Positions 1-7,320 are shown, counted from the stretch's first letter. The stretch is 8,753 nt of DNA from Fontimicrobium_A sp034506455 (GCA_034506455.1 JAPDPN010000116.1:1-8753); one strand, 5' to 3'. Notes: generated by a model not told the origin, from the sequence alone. A program made the numbers and translations.

Positions 1-1262
1 TGAATGAGGGAATAGGTATTTAGATAGCGCGACGAAGATCCAAGCGCCGTTGGACCAATACGCCGCCGCCATTCATAGTGCTCGAGGTTGGAATGGATAT
101 CCGGTTCAGTTGCATCCAGCCACCAGGTGTCGAATCCTTTGGCAAAAAGTTTTTCATTGATCTGCCGCCAATAGAGCTCGCGGGAACCGTCGCTGTAGGG
201 ATCGTAAAACGTAGAGACATAGCCCGGACCGACCCAATCGCGCTCGCCTTTTTCGACGTTACGCATATAGAGCCAGCCCTTTTCGCGAAACGCTTCATAA
301 TTTTTCGTGCCGACGTAAAATTTCGGCCATACGGAAATCATGATGCGTGCATGCAGCTCGTCATGCAGTCCGCGCACCATACCTTCGGGGTCGGGAAAAC
401 GCGCCGGATCGAAATCGTGATCGCCCCATTTGTCCTCGGGCCAATAAAACCAATCCTGGACGATGACGTCGAGCGGCACATTGCGGCGACGAAACTCTTC
501 CACCACCCCCAGCAGTTCCTGCTGCGACTGATACCGCTGGCGGCACTGCCAAAACCCCATCGCCCACTTGGGCATCATCGGCGCCTTGCCGGTGAGATAG
601 CGGTAGCCGGCGATCACTTCATCCAGGTTCCGTCCTCCGATAAAATAATAGTCCAGCTGATCGGCGACTTCGGAAAAGAGCGACAGCGTGCGGTTATAGA
701 TCGCTTTCCGCGGCCCCTTAACAGTCAAGCCGATGTAACCGCCGTTCGGTACCCACTCGATGCGGATGGGGACTTTATCGCCTTTTCGCAGCGTCGTCCG
801 AACCATGCGTGCCCACGGCATCCAATTCTGTCGCCAGGAATCGACGACCAGCTCGCCATTCAGCCAAAATTTGGCATAGTTCGAGCTGAAAAAGCGCAAA
901 TCATAAACGCCGCTCTCCGGCGCTTCTATGGCACCGCTCCAACGAATACTGCCGCGGTTCTTGTCGAATCCAGGCGGATAATTGTCCCACTCTTCCAAGT
1001 TTGCATGCGAAATGGTGCGTTCGGTTTGCGTCAACAAGGGTTTGGAAAACGCCTCATCGGCAAAATACTCGACGGTTAGACCGCCCGCCTTACCCTCGCT
1101 GTCGTACAAGTTGAGGCGATCGATCGGCAGATACTCGTCCGGATCTCCGAACTTGCTGCGCGAATTGTTGTCCCAAAGAATGCCGTAATTGCGGCTCGAA
1201 ACCAGAAAAGGCACGACGGCGATGATGTTGAGCTGGTATAGGTCCAGGTCTTTGCCCTTGTA
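1..1262 (-). CDS. GH31 alpha-glycosidase with inserted PA14 domain, probable alpha-xylosidase; partial at both ends
   Basis: An open frame of 420 codons runs without a stop from the assembly gap to the left window edge. Visible residues 1-58 belong to the N-terminal beta-sandwich of GH31 (YKGKDLDLYQ, then PFLVSSRNYGILWDNNS). Residues about 60-183 form a PA14-like insert (GLTVEYF, then SNYAKFWLNGELV). The catalytic barrel follows, with MPKWAMGFWQCRQRY near 229, DWFYWPEDKWGDHDFDP near 270 and ARIMISVWPKFY near 305. WWLDATEPD holds the expected nucleophile Asp at residue 383 (bases 114-116). The acid/base residue should lie beyond the left edge. GH31 enzymes hydrolyse alpha-glycosidic bonds. A PA14 insert in this place is familiar from Bacteroides xyloglucan alpha-xylosidases, so alpha-xylosidase is favoured, but alpha-glucosidase cannot be excluded. 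The start codon and any signal peptide are lost in the gap. The gene lies beyond the terminator of the ribokinase operon and so is probably a separate transcription unit. Confidence 0.93.
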
Positions 1263-1362
1263 NNNNNNNNNNNNNNNNNNNNNNNNNNNNNNNNNNNNNN
1301 NNNNNNNNNNNNNNNNNNNNNNNNNNNNNNNNNNNNNNNNNNNNNNNNNNNNNNNNNNNNNN
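1263..1362. other. Assembly gap (100 N)
   Basis: There are exactly 100 consecutive N, a length commonly used for scaffold joins of unknown size. The gap removes the start and N-terminal part of the GH31 gene. The true missing length is probably larger, because GH31 proteins of this type normally have well over 100 residues before the first visible motif. Confidence 0.97.
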
Positions 1363-1444
1363 TGAAGACGCAGAAAAGTAGTCAATCCGCCCCTATTTTT
1401 CAAGTATTCTTGCAGGTTAAGAGGAGAAAAATGTAGAAATCACG

Positions 1445-1507
1445 AAAAAAGGACTGCGGCGCGGGTGCGAAACGCAACCCTCCAACCCTATCCGCCGCGC
1501 CGCAGTC
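1445..1507 (-). terminator. Intrinsic terminator after the ribokinase gene
   Basis: A perfect 13-bp inverted repeat is formed by 1452-1464 (GACTGCGGCGCGG) and 1495-1507. On the minus strand the stem is followed by one C and then six T (1450-1445), the layout of a rho-independent terminator. It begins 19 nt beyond the ribokinase stop. The 30-nt loop is long and contains its own small hairpin (TGCG-AAA-CGCA, 1466-1476). It should end the operon transcript and separate it from the GH31 gene. Confidence 0.85.
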
Positions 1508-1526
1508 ATAACCAAAGATGTGTAAT

Positions 1527-2447
1527 CTAGGCAGGATGCTTGGTCAGAAATTCGAGGATCTCTTTGCGCCGGGGAGCGCTCGGCTGAGCGCCGAGTCTAG
1601 TCACAGAGAGCGCAGCGGCGGCCTGGGCAAAGCGGATGGCCTCGAAAATCGGCCGACCCTCTGCCAGCGCTACAGCCAACGCGCCGTTGAACACGTCGCC
1701 GGCCGCCGTAGAATCGACCGGCTGCACCCGAAAGCTCGGGATTCTGCTTTTGACGCCTTCGTCGCACAAAAAGACGCCCGAAGGACCCAGCGTAATGATA
1801 ACCGTGGCGCCGCTCTTTTGCCGCAGCTGTTCGGCCGCCTGATCGATCGAGGCCTCGGTGCCGACGCATACGCCGCAAAGAATTTCCGCCTCGCTTTCGT
1901 TGGGTGTCAAATAATCGAGAGAATTGGCCAATTCGCTCGGCAGTTTCTGCGCAGGCGCAGGATTGAGAATGACACTTGCGCCGTGCTTTTTAGCCAATTT
2001 GGCCGCAGCTGTAACGGTTTCCAAGGGAATTTCCAGCTGCAAAAGTACGACATCTGCGCCCTTGAAAACTTCTTCCGCCCGTTCGATGTCCTTCGGCGAG
2101 AGACGAGTATTGGCCCCGGGTGCAACAGCGATGCTGTTTTCGCCGTCCGCCGCAACAAAAATTCCCGCGATGCCGGAGGGCGCTTCTTCGTCCTGTACGA
2201 TAAAACGCGTGTCGATGTTGTCAGCCTGGAAATTGCGCAGCGCCTGCTCGCCGAACATGTCGCTTCCGATTCTCGCAATAAAAGTCACCTGTCCGCCGGC
2301 GCGCGCCGCCGCCACCGCCTGATTGGCTCCTTTACCGCCTGCTGCCGTATGAAAGACGCCGCCGAGCAGCGTTTCTCCCGGTTTGGGGATGCGCGGAACT
2401 TGAAAAATCATGTCCGTATTTGAACTGCCGACTACTACGATCTTCAT
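1527..2447 (-). CDS. rbsK: Ribokinase (PfkB family)
   Basis: This cytoplasmic sugar kinase of 306 residues should phosphorylate D-ribose to ribose 5-phosphate with ATP. The N-terminus MKIVVVGSSNTD is typical of ribokinases. The first PfkB signature is GGKGANQAVAAARAG (residues 37-51) and the second is DSTAAGDVFNGAL (245-257), with the catalytic base Asp251 in the anion-hole AAGD. NPAPA (162-166) and TPNESEAEIL (181-190) are also standard ribokinase motifs. Length and motif order are normal and no key residue is missing. The ATG at 2447 is chosen over an in-frame TTG at 2474 because AGGTGAGG (2461-2454) sits 6 nt upstream of it and the TTG overlaps the permease stop. It is the last gene of the operon, directly after the permease and before a terminator. 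Ribose is the most likely substrate given the nucleoside hydrolase upstream, although PfkB kinases for other pentoses or deoxyribose can look similar. Confidence 0.94.
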   Translation of the reverse strand: MKIVVVGSSNTDMIFQVPRIPKPGETLLGGVFHTAAGGKGANQAVAAARAGGQVTFIARIGSDMFGEQALRNFQADNIDTRFIVQDEEAPSGIAGIFVAADGENSIAVAPGANTRLSPKDIERAEEVFKGADVVLLQLEIPLETVTAAAKLAKKHGASVILNPAPAQKLPSELANSLDYLTPNESEAEILCGVCVGTEASIDQAAEQLRQKSGATVIITLGPSGVFLCDEGVKSRIPSFRVQPVDSTAAGDVFNGALAVALAEGRPIFEAIRFAQAAAALSVTRLGAQPSAPRRKEILEFLTKHPA

Positions 2448-2453
2448 GCTTTG

Positions 2454-2461
2454 CCTCACCT
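2454..2461 (-). promoter_or_regulatory. Ribosome binding site that sets the ribokinase start
   Basis: AGGTGAGG on the minus strand lies 6 nt before the ATG at 2447. It falls in the 19-nt spacer after the permease stop and rules out the upstream TTG as the start. Confidence 0.8.
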
Positions 2462-2466
2462 TTTGC

Positions 2467-3471
2467 TTAAGCAATTCGAGCGTAAATGATCAAAACCAAT
2501 CCGACAATAAAGCAAATAAACATCGCGGCAATCAGCTTGCCGGTCCCTTTGGGTGCTGACTTGAACTCTTTCCAAATAAACACGCCCCACAGCGCGGCGA
2601 CCATCGTGGCGCCCTGTCCCAGCCCGTAAGATATGGCCGGTCCCGCCTTTTCCGACGCCAAAAGGCTGAACAAATTGCCGACTGCCCAAATCGCACCGCC
2701 CAAAAGTCCTACTAAATGCAGCCGGATATTGCCCTTTTTAAAATAGTCCGCATAGGTCACGGCGTCACCGCTGAAGGGCTTGTACATAACAATAGAATTC
2801 CAAAGAAAATTCGAGGCAAATAGGCCGAGAGAGAAAATAAAGCTGGCGCTGTAGGGCGTCATTTTGCCCGGCTCCGGATGGGTGAAATCGACAGCCATGG
2901 ATTTGACTATAAAGCCGTAAAAAAAGCCCATGGCAACGCCGCAGAGCACCGAAAGAGTCAGCCCTAATGCCAGATTCTTTTTTCCGGATGACGGGAGCCT
3001 GCCGTACGCCAAGGCATCCAGTACGATGGCAGCGACAACCAAACCGACGCCGATAAAAAGGATCACCGGATTACCCTTGGCCAAGCGTATGTAATTGTCG
3101 ACCACACCGATGACCAGGGCCAGACCGATACCGACAGGAAAAGCGACCGACATGCCGGCAATATCGATGGCGGCGACCAACAGGATGTTGGCAAAATTGA
3201 ACACTACGCCGCCGATAAAAGCCGAAGTCAATGCGCTTCTTTCCGCCTGCGCCAGGTCGGCAAGAAAGCTGCGGCCGCCGCTGCCGATGCTGCCGAGCGT
3301 CAACCCTGCCAACAGCATGAGCAGCACGACACCGAGCGAATAGTCCCAGTAAAAAAGCTGAAACCGCCATTCACGCCCCGCCAATTTTTGCGTGTTTCCC
3401 CAAGATCCCCAACAAAGCATGGTGATCAGACACATCAACACCGCTAAGCCGTAAGATTGAACGATAAACAT
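2467..3471 (-). CDS. GRP/DMT-superfamily sugar permease, probable ribose transporter
   Basis: This integral inner-membrane protein of 334 residues is very hydrophobic, with about ten predicted membrane spans. Clear ones lie near residues 5-23, 40-60, 82-103, 105-125, 135-155, 167-188, 208-228, 250-272, 279-300 and 311-331. It looks like the glucose/ribose porter branch of the drug/metabolite transporter superfamily (RbsU/RhaT-like). The C-terminal ISYGLGQGATMVAALWGVF and the N-terminal CWGSWGNTQKL are characteristic. Such porters carry sugars, usually by cation or proton symport. Placement between two sugar-releasing hydrolases and a ribokinase points to ribose as cargo; this is inference. 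The ATG at 3471 is supported by GGGAGG at 3485-3480, 8 nt upstream. The spacer from the preceding gene is 16 nt, so the two are almost certainly co-transcribed. The family call is firm; the substrate is not. Confidence 0.88.
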   Translation of the reverse strand: MFIVQSYGLAVLMCLITMLCWGSWGNTQKLAGREWRFQLFYWDYSLGVVLLMLLAGLTLGSIGSGGRSFLADLAQAERSALTSAFIGGVVFNFANILLVAAIDIAGMSVAFPVGIGLALVIGVVDNYIRLAKGNPVILFIGVGLVVAAIVLDALAYGRLPSSGKKNLALGLTLSVLCGVAMGFFYGFIVKSMAVDFTHPEPGKMTPYSASFIFSLGLFASNFLWNSIVMYKPFSGDAVTYADYFKKGNIRLHLVGLLGGAIWAVGNLFSLLASEKAGPAISYGLGQGATMVAALWGVFIWKEFKSAPKGTGKLIAAMFICFIVGLVLIIYARIA

Positions 3472-3479
3472 GGCGCATG

Positions 3480-3485
3480 CCTCCC
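3480..3485 (-). promoter_or_regulatory. Ribosome binding site of the permease gene
   Basis: GGGAGG on the minus strand lies 8 nt before the ATG at 3471, inside the 16-nt spacer that follows the ADP-ribosylglycohydrolase-family gene. Confidence 0.75.
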
Positions 3486-3487
3486 GC

Positions 3488-5203
3488 TTAAAGTTGAAAA
3501 GCCAAGTCCGACATCACATTCCCATTCGAATCGGCGAGCACCGCGGACACGGCCCAGCCTCCGACGCCCTGCGTGACTTTGAGCAACACTTGATTTTTGC
3601 CCTTTTTCAGATGCACAGGTATTTTATCTTCGCCGGCGGTATGTCCCCGCTGCACATTGACGGCATGCACGAGTTGTCCGTTCAGCCATACCTTGATGCC
3701 GTCGTCGCTGCCGAGTTCGAGCACGGCGTCTCGTTCATCCGGCGAAATGATAAAGGTACGCAAATAGACCGCGCAATGAGTCGTGCCGAACAGCTTGGCC
3801 AAATCGATTTCTGCAGGATTGAAGGTCCCTTCCGGCAGAGTTTTCCAGCTCCCGGCGCCGGTCTCCGGTGCAAAGGCAACGTCGAACAGCGCCGTCGCAT
3901 CCATTCCGCTTTTCGTAAAAGGACCGCTTACTTGCCAGACGCGAATAAAATCAGTTTCTCGACGGGCGCGAAAATGGATTTTGGCCATTTCTTCGGCAGT
4001 AAACTTGACTTCGCCGGATACGGGCGCGGGCGACCAGCACTGCTCCAAAGGCGACGGCTTGACGGGTTTTTTCGGGATGACGAACCATTCCTTGCCGTCG
4101 GAATCCTGTTCGATTTTACCGCCGTAGCGCACAACCGCCTGTCGAGCCAGCTGTTCGCAGACGCGCATCAAAGACCCGAAGCTATAGTCGGTAAAAGAAA
4201 ACTTGGGCATCGTATCGAGGGCGGAAATATAGCGTATCGGCAGGCGTGAAAAGCCGAGCGTTGTAAACAACACGCCGGCGGCATTCGATGGATTGCAGTC
4301 CGAATCCTGGCCGCAGCGCATGGAAATGACGATGGTGCTGTCCGGGTCGCCCTTGCCGTAGAGCAGGCCCATGACAATGTAGGCGCCGTTGATCTTGGCA
4401 TCGATGTTGAATTTGTCGGCAGGGCCGGAACAGGAGAAGCGGCGATTGTCCGGATTGTCCTGGTATTTGGCTTCGATCAAACTCCAAGTGTGCTTCCAGT
4501 CGTTCGGGTTTTCCTTGTACCAGGTGAGCACGTCGGTGATCGTTTGATAATAAAGGCTCCTCGACGGAATGCACTGCAGACCCGCGCGCACGATCTTTTC
4601 CGGATCGCTTTCGAAAAACGCCGCCGCATACATGCCGGCAACGAATTGGCCGCCGTATAGGCCGTCGCCGTAGTTCATGAGTCGACCAAAGATCTCACCC
4701 AAATCGACCGCCGCCTGAGGCAGGCCGGGCGCAATCAGGCCGCTATAGTCGGCCTCGATCTGATAGTCGATGTCGTCGGCGTGGGCGTTGAACTGCGGAT
4801 GGCCGGAGAACGGCGGCGCGATGCCGGAGCGTAGATTGTCCCGCCCCGCTTTGTTGGCGTGCCAAAGCATATAGCGGCTGTTGGCGAAATCGATTCCCGC
4901 CTGACGAATATCGACATCAAAGCCGTAGAGCTCGAGGGTGCGCAGAAAGGTCATCTCGACGTAAATGTCGTCCTGACCATATTGATTGACCATCTCCGGC
5001 GACCAACGCGGAACCCGATCGGCCGGTATGATCTCCCCCTGCCATTGGAACTCGGTAGGGCCGCCCCAACCGACGCCGACCATTTGGCCGATCCAGCCGG
5101 CTTTCATTTTGTCGATGTATTCGTCGACAGAGATACGCTGCATCCCTCCGCTGCCGCAGGACAAATACAAAAGCGCACCCGCCAAGAACAGTTTCAGTTT
5201 CAT
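3488..5203 (-). CDS. Secreted ADP-ribosylglycohydrolase-family protein with C-terminal beta-sandwich domain
   Basis: This protein of 571 residues begins with a signal sequence (MKLKLFLAGALLYLSC) and a probable lipobox ending at Cys16, followed by GSGG. It is probably an envelope lipoprotein, though Tyr at -3 is not ideal. Residues about 25-350 match the ADP-ribosylglycohydrolase (DraG/ARH) fold: AGWIGQMVGVGWGGPTEF at 35-52, QDDIYVEMTF at 77-86, and CGQDSDCNPSNAAGVL at 297-312. The four metal-binding Asp (78, 79, 300, 302) are present. The usual Thr/Ser ligands appear as Gln77 and Cys303. Residues about 420-571 form a separate domain (RVWQVSGPF, then GSDDGIKVWLNGQLV near 498) resembling carbohydrate-binding or PA14-like beta-sandwiches. 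Family enzymes cleave N-glycosidic bonds of ADP-ribosyl compounds; the substrate here is unknown. Between a nucleoside hydrolase and a sugar permease, release of ribose or a ribosyl compound outside the cytoplasm is the best inference. The ATG at 5203 has a purine-rich GAGAAAG 7 nt upstream. Confidence 0.88.
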   Translation of the reverse strand: MKLKLFLAGALLYLSCGSGGMQRISVDEYIDKMKAGWIGQMVGVGWGGPTEFQWQGEIIPADRVPRWSPEMVNQYGQDDIYVEMTFLRTLELYGFDVDIRQAGIDFANSRYMLWHANKAGRDNLRSGIAPPFSGHPQFNAHADDIDYQIEADYSGLIAPGLPQAAVDLGEIFGRLMNYGDGLYGGQFVAGMYAAAFFESDPEKIVRAGLQCIPSRSLYYQTITDVLTWYKENPNDWKHTWSLIEAKYQDNPDNRRFSCSGPADKFNIDAKINGAYIVMGLLYGKGDPDSTIVISMRCGQDSDCNPSNAAGVLFTTLGFSRLPIRYISALDTMPKFSFTDYSFGSLMRVCEQLARQAVVRYGGKIEQDSDGKEWFVIPKKPVKPSPLEQCWSPAPVSGEVKFTAEEMAKIHFRARRETDFIRVWQVSGPFTKSGMDATALFDVAFAPETGAGSWKTLPEGTFNPAEIDLAKLFGTTHCAVYLRTFIISPDERDAVLELGSDDGIKVWLNGQLVHAVNVQRGHTAGEDKIPVHLKKGKNQVLLKVTQGVGGWAVSAVLADSNGNVMSDLAFQL

Positions 5204-5236
5204 AATTTTTCTTTCTCGTTTACATGAGCCTAAAAG

Positions 5237-6211
5237 TTAAAAGCGTCCCAGATTCTGCTTCAGCCATCGTTCCATGGCGCGCCGGATCAGCTCATCCTTG
5301 TTAACGGTAAGAGCGATTTCGCAATTGGGCGCCTTGCTCTCATCGATTACCGTATAGCCGCCGTCGATGACCTGTACGTGCGCCCTGCGCGTCGTAAAAA
5401 GCTCAGGCCACAAGACCAGGCCGACCGCCACCACGTCAAAGAGCGTCGGATCGGGATGGGAATAGCTTTCATAGCGCCACAAAGTATACAGGCCGCACAA
5501 GGCGTTCGTGAGCGGAGAATTGCGGTAGAGCAGCCGCATACGGTTCTCTTCGGTCAGTTTGACGAACGTGGTCACATCCAGGCCCGCATAGACCAGCTTG
5601 GCGCCGCTGTTGACGAACCGCTTGGCGGCTTCGACATCGGCACGGACGTTCCACTCGGCGTCCGGAACCGGCCCGCCGCCGTAGCCCATGTAGAACGAGC
5701 CGAACATCGAAACGACCTTTTCGGCAAGCTGCAGTGCCTTGGGATCTTTTTGCAGAACATCCTGCATGTTGGGCACCGGTCCGACGGTGATGAGGATGAC
5801 CTCGTTGGGGTATTTGCGCAGGTTTTCGATGATAAAATCGGCCGCATTCTGCCTGCTTGGTTTGATCTTTTCGAAACCCTCTCCCCAATAGAACTGGTTC
5901 GAATAACCGGCCAATTCGCGATCGACGCCGACGACGCTCGGCGTATGGCGACCGACGATCACCGGTATGTTCTCAAGCCCGCACTCCCATAACATGCGGC
6001 AGGCCACCTGAGCCCGTTTCGGCGTGTTGCCGTGATCCAAAACAATTCCGAGGATTTCGAACTCGGGACTGGTCAGGACAAGCGCCAGCGCAAAAGCGTC
6101 GTCAATGTCGCCGGCCAAATCGCAGTCGAAAATGATTTTCTGCCGCTCAGCAGCTAAAGGGGAAAAAGTGATCAGCGTAACCAGCAAAATACAGCAAACT
6201 AGTCGTTTCAT
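5237..6211 (-). CDS. Secreted nucleoside hydrolase (IunH/RihA-like family)
   Basis: This protein of 324 residues has an N-terminal signal peptide (MKRLVCCILLVTLITFSPLA, cleavage near residues 20-21), so it should act outside the cytoplasm. Family members hydrolyse ribonucleosides to base plus ribose using a bound calcium ion. The metal-binding motif is FDCDLAGDIDDAFAL (residues 28-42), which is two residues longer than the classical DTDPGIDDA form. Other family motifs are ITVGPVPNM (141-149), AEWNVRADVEAA (185-196) and PTLFDVVAV (255-263). In the last, Asp259 is kept but the preceding catalytic His of classical purine/pyrimidine enzymes is Phe258. Length is normal. The ATG at 6211 is chosen over an in-frame TTG at 6220 because AAGGG lies 9 nt upstream of it. 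The gene heads the tight four-gene run and is 74 nt downstream of the LacI-type regulator. Exact nucleoside preference cannot be read from the sequence. Confidence 0.9.
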   Translation of the reverse strand: MKRLVCCILLVTLITFSPLAAERQKIIFDCDLAGDIDDAFALALVLTSPEFEILGIVLDHGNTPKRAQVACRMLWECGLENIPVIVGRHTPSVVGVDRELAGYSNQFYWGEGFEKIKPSRQNAADFIIENLRKYPNEVILITVGPVPNMQDVLQKDPKALQLAEKVVSMFGSFYMGYGGGPVPDAEWNVRADVEAAKRFVNSGAKLVYAGLDVTTFVKLTEENRMRLLYRNSPLTNALCGLYTLWRYESYSHPDPTLFDVVAVGLVLWPELFTTRRAHVQVIDGGYTVIDESKAPNCEIALTVNKDELIRRAMERWLKQNLGRF

Positions 6212-6220
6212 ATCAGCCAA

Positions 6221-6225
6221 CCCTT
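6221..6225 (-). promoter_or_regulatory. Ribosome binding site that sets the nucleoside hydrolase start
   Basis: AAGGG on the minus strand lies 9 nt before the ATG at 6211. The alternative TTG at 6220 directly abuts it, leaving no room for initiation there. Confidence 0.6.
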
Positions 6226-6235
6226 AAAGTAATAC

Positions 6236-6241
6236 ATTATA
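6236..6241 (-). promoter_or_regulatory. Candidate -10 element for the nucleoside hydrolase operon
   Basis: A perfect TATAAT occurs on the minus strand in the A+T-rich 74-nt spacer between the regulator and the nucleoside hydrolase. Transcription would start around 6229-6231, just ahead of the AAGGG ribosome binding site. No convincing -35 hexamer is seen at 16-18 nt, so this would need an activator or be weak. Read-through from the regulator is also possible, since I see no terminator in the spacer. Confidence 0.4.
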
Positions 6242-6285
6242 GATTTTAAATAATTGCTTGCCTCTTAACAAATTCGTTTTAATTT

Positions 6286-7305
6286 TTAAAGCATTTTAAC
6301 AGAGCCTCGCCGAATGAGTTTAACCGGCAGCTTGAGGGCTAACTTGTGCGGCTCGTGAGAGTCTTTGAGCTCGCGCAAAAGATATTCGATGGCTTTTTGT
6401 CCCATCTCTTGATAGGGTTGAGCGATGGCCGTCAGCGGCGGCTGAAAGAATTGAAAAAAGGGTTGATCGTCGAACGCGATCAGCGAGACGTCGGCGGGAA
6501 TCCGCAGATGCTCTTCATGTACGGCCCGCATGGCGCCCAAAGCGATCAGATTGCTGAGCGCGAGCAGCGCCGTCGGCCTCGGCACGTCTTTCATTAAAAT
6601 ACGCGTTTCATAATAGCCGTTCTCCTCGATGAACGAATCTCCTGCCACCCAATCCTCATTGAACGGAATTCCCGCATCTTCCAATGCTTGTCGGTAACCG
6701 GCGACGCGTTCCTGGTTGGGCGAGGTATAGGGTACTCCCTGCAGGCAGGCAATATGAACATGACCGCATTCGATGAGGTATGTGACGGCATCATAGGCGC
6801 CGCGAAAATTGTCTGAGGTCACATAGGGGAAAGGCAGGTCGGGCGCGTAGCGATCGATCAGCACGATGGGCAAGCCTTTTTCGCGCAGTTCGAGCAGATG
6901 ATCGAACCGCTCGCCTACCGGCGCAATGATGAGTCCGTCGATTTGCCGCTTGTGCAGCATGGCAACGGAATCCACCTCGACGCGCGTCTTTTCTTCGGTA
7001 TTGGCCAACAAGACGCTGTATCCTGCTTTACGGCATTGTCCTTGAATGACCGGCACAATTCCGGCAAAAAAGGGATTGGAAACATCGGGAATAACAAGCC
7101 CGATCGTCAACGTGCGGTGCGTACGCAGGCTTGCGGCAAGGGGATTGGGGACAAAGTTCAGTTCCTTGGCCAGCTTGAGGATCTGCTGCTCGGTCTCGGC
7201 GCTGATGCGGTACTGCCGCGCTTTGCCGTTCAAAACGCGCGACACGGTCGAGTCGGAACACCCGACCATCTCGGCAATCTTTCTGAGGGTGATGGCGTCG
7301 TTCAT
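6286..7305 (-). CDS. LacI-family transcriptional regulator
   Basis: This 339-residue cytoplasmic DNA-binding protein has the standard LacI architecture. A helix-turn-helix spans residues about 7-27 (LRKIAEMVGCSDSTVSRVLNG). The hinge helix region is PNPLAASLRTHRT (53-65). A periplasmic-binding-protein-like sensor follows from TIGLVIPDVSNPFFAGI (67-83) through FPYVTSDN (159-166), GYRQALEDAGIP (203-214) and LIAFDDQPFFQFFQPPLTAI (275-294). The effector is not evident from sequence; ribose or a nucleoside-derived compound is inferred from the downstream genes. The ATG at 7305 is preferred, with GGGA 7 nt upstream. An in-frame TTG at 7326 would add seven residues but abuts its own AAGGA and lies almost at the predicted transcription start. 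The gene sits 74 nt ahead of the nucleoside hydrolase on the same strand, and a palindrome at 7321-7336 suggests self-regulation. Confidence 0.94.
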   Translation of the reverse strand: MNDAITLRKIAEMVGCSDSTVSRVLNGKARQYRISAETEQQILKLAKELNFVPNPLAASLRTHRTLTIGLVIPDVSNPFFAGIVPVIQGQCRKAGYSVLLANTEEKTRVEVDSVAMLHKRQIDGLIIAPVGERFDHLLELREKGLPIVLIDRYAPDLPFPYVTSDNFRGAYDAVTYLIECGHVHIACLQGVPYTSPNQERVAGYRQALEDAGIPFNEDWVAGDSFIEENGYYETRILMKDVPRPTALLALSNLIALGAMRAVHEEHLRIPADVSLIAFDDQPFFQFFQPPLTAIAQPYQEMGQKAIEYLLRELKDSHEPHKLALKLPVKLIRRGSVKML

Positions 7306-7320
7306 CCTCGGTTCCCGTTT

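Noticed and set aside
78..1079. Long open frame of 333 codons on the plus strand
   Set aside because: It lies antisense to the clear GH31 frame, has no recognisable domain and shows composition expected of a shadow of a coding strand.
1363..1395. Possible TTG start for GH31 after AGGGG on the minus strand (TTG at 1386-1384)
   Set aside because: Spacing is only 4 nt, the start codon is poor and only a few codons are visible before the gap, so the call cannot be supported.
1415..1435. Strong ribosome-binding-like AAGAGGAG followed by ATG on the plus strand
   Set aside because: The ATG is followed immediately by TAG, so no peptide would be made.
1518..2423. Open frame of 301 codons on the plus strand
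   Set aside because: It is antisense to the full ribokinase gene, crosses its terminator-side spacer, and resembles no protein family.
3470..4249. Open frame of 259 codons on the plus strand
   Set aside because: It is antisense to the C-terminal domain of the ADP-ribosylglycohydrolase-family gene and its start overlaps the permease start codon by chance complementarity (CATG).
6192..6211. Possible lipobox in the nucleoside hydrolase signal peptide (Cys6-Cys7)
   Set aside because: The cysteines lie at the very start of the hydrophobic stretch, too early for lipoprotein processing; an ordinary Sec signal fits better.
6242..6285. Possible inverted repeat or operator in the spacer before the nucleoside hydrolase
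   Set aside because: Only partial pairing is seen (AATTTGTT with AAGCAATT, 6 of 8), and it does not resemble the palindrome at 7321-7336.
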